NCBI RefSeq assembly: GCF_003697815.1
Contig: NZ_RDQG01000078.1
Location: forward strand, 23,321 to 87,320
Length of the DNA stretch: 64,000 nt
Reading direction: 5' to 3'
DNA from: Halalkalicoccus subterraneus
GTDB taxonomy: Archaea > Halobacteriota > Halobacteria > Halobacteriales > Halalkalicoccaceae
A model generated the notes under the pieces. The model saw only the letters and a program-made list of their open reading frames with translations. It had not been told where the DNA came from and ran no database searches. The position numbers and the translations under genes were made by a program. Shown here one piece after another: positions 63,686-64,000 of this stretch (position 1 is its first letter; each line of letters starts with the position of its first letter).

Positions 63686-64000
63686 CGTCGTAGACCGTTC
63701 GATTCACGTCGATTCGCTCGAGATCGCCTTCGATAGTCCCGGTCGTCGGTTGAGTCTCGAACTCGCGACTTTCACTGGGTTCGAGATCACGGACAGTGAC
63801 AAGCGTGGCACTGAGATACTCGTCGCTCGTCCCGTAGAAGACAAGCTCGATATCGACGACGTCGATCGCTTGGTCGCTGACGTTCGTTACCGTACCAGAC
63901 ACGCGCAGCGAGCCATCAGACGCCTGCTGTGCATCGGCCGTTATTTCAACAGCACTCGGATCGCGAGCAGTAGTCTCGTACTCGCTGTAGTTCTCGTCGT
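63675..64000 (-). CDS. FxLYD-like beta-sandwich domain protein, start beyond the window
   Basis: The frame runs from stop 63675 into the right edge without interruption. The C-terminal part reads 'SLRVSGTVTNVSDQAIDVVD', 'ELVFYGTSDEYLSATLVTVR', 'DLEPSESREFETQPTTG', the pattern of an FxLYD/DUF3426-type beta sandwich seen in archaeal lipoproteins. The N terminus, and so any signal peptide, is missing. Extracellular location is inferred from the fold. Confidence 0.7.
   Translation of the reverse strand, partial: DENYSEYETTARDPSAVEITADAQQASDGSLRVSGTVTNVSDQAIDVVDIELVFYGTSDEYLSATLVTVRDLEPSESREFETQPTTGTIEGDLERIDVNRTVYDVTG

Overview
The window is haloarchaeal (Halobacteria) DNA. The proteins are acidic and rich in Asp/Glu. 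The families include Bat-type HTH regulators, many tiny CxxC zinc proteins, an archaeal SMC-related protein, an Orc1/Cdc6 initiator beside an ORB-rich origin, a TRAM protein, DUF5789-like and DUF5518-like proteins and a TauE microprotein pair. I cannot name the genus. The sequence is a mosaic: visibly GC-rich, intact blocks (about 4.9-6.0, 8.6-16.4 and 56.3-57.7 kb) alternate with AT-richer stretches full of broken genes. This resembles a plasmid, megaplasmid or integrated replicon more than a core chromosome.

Region by region. 0-11 kb: membrane transport and housekeeping (TauE/SafE plus microprotein, HTH regulator, VIT/CCC1, TRIC channel, aspartoacylase-like hydrolase, SPFH protein, Na/Ca antiporter, trans-sulfuration PLP enzyme, PHP phosphoesterase). 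11.1-16.4 kb: a serine recombinase with Thr at the nucleophile position, then a tight four-gene operon (sulfotransferase, amidinotransferase/DDAH-like pentein, APS kinase fused to a nucleotidyltransferase, argininosuccinate synthase). I read this as a candidate pathway for a sulfated guanidino or arginine-derived metabolite; it is the best candidate for an undescribed system here. 16.4-31 kb: small zinc proteins, two cold-shock proteins with similar upstream regions, Bat-like regulators, tRNA-Thr, RNase HI, DUF5789 and several gene relics. 31-39.5 kb: glutamate dehydrogenase with a zinc-ribbon partner, a 960-residue Bat-like multi-sensor regulator, DJ-1/PfpI, PadR and TRAM proteins.

39.8-47.5 kb is a replicon module: SMC-related ATPase, Orc1/Cdc6, an origin with about six ORB-like repeats, an AbrB-PIN toxin-antitoxin pair with a perfect operator palindrome, a decayed ParA and partner gene, and a tyrosine integrase. 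47.6-64 kb holds a solitary tungstate-type binding lipoprotein, an ATP-grasp remnant, a second tRNA-Thr in inverted orientation, TauE and Usp genes, debris (P-type ATPase, PIN, PadR, FAD oxidoreductase and P450 pieces), an intact 2-hydroxycarboxylate symporter, an RHH-PIN pair, HtpX, a Tat-exported beta-helix protein and a partial lipoprotein-like gene.

Three repeat families do not match ordinary annotation: (i) about 45-bp inverted-repeat units with 12-bp arms TGTTGCACAAGG in five copies plus one solo arm; (ii) an 85-bp structured element in two inverted copies 55 kb apart; (iii) a 120-147 bp sequence at 17.9 and 52.1 kb in inverted orientation. Together with the inverted tRNA-Thr pair and the many relics, they indicate repeated integration and decay.
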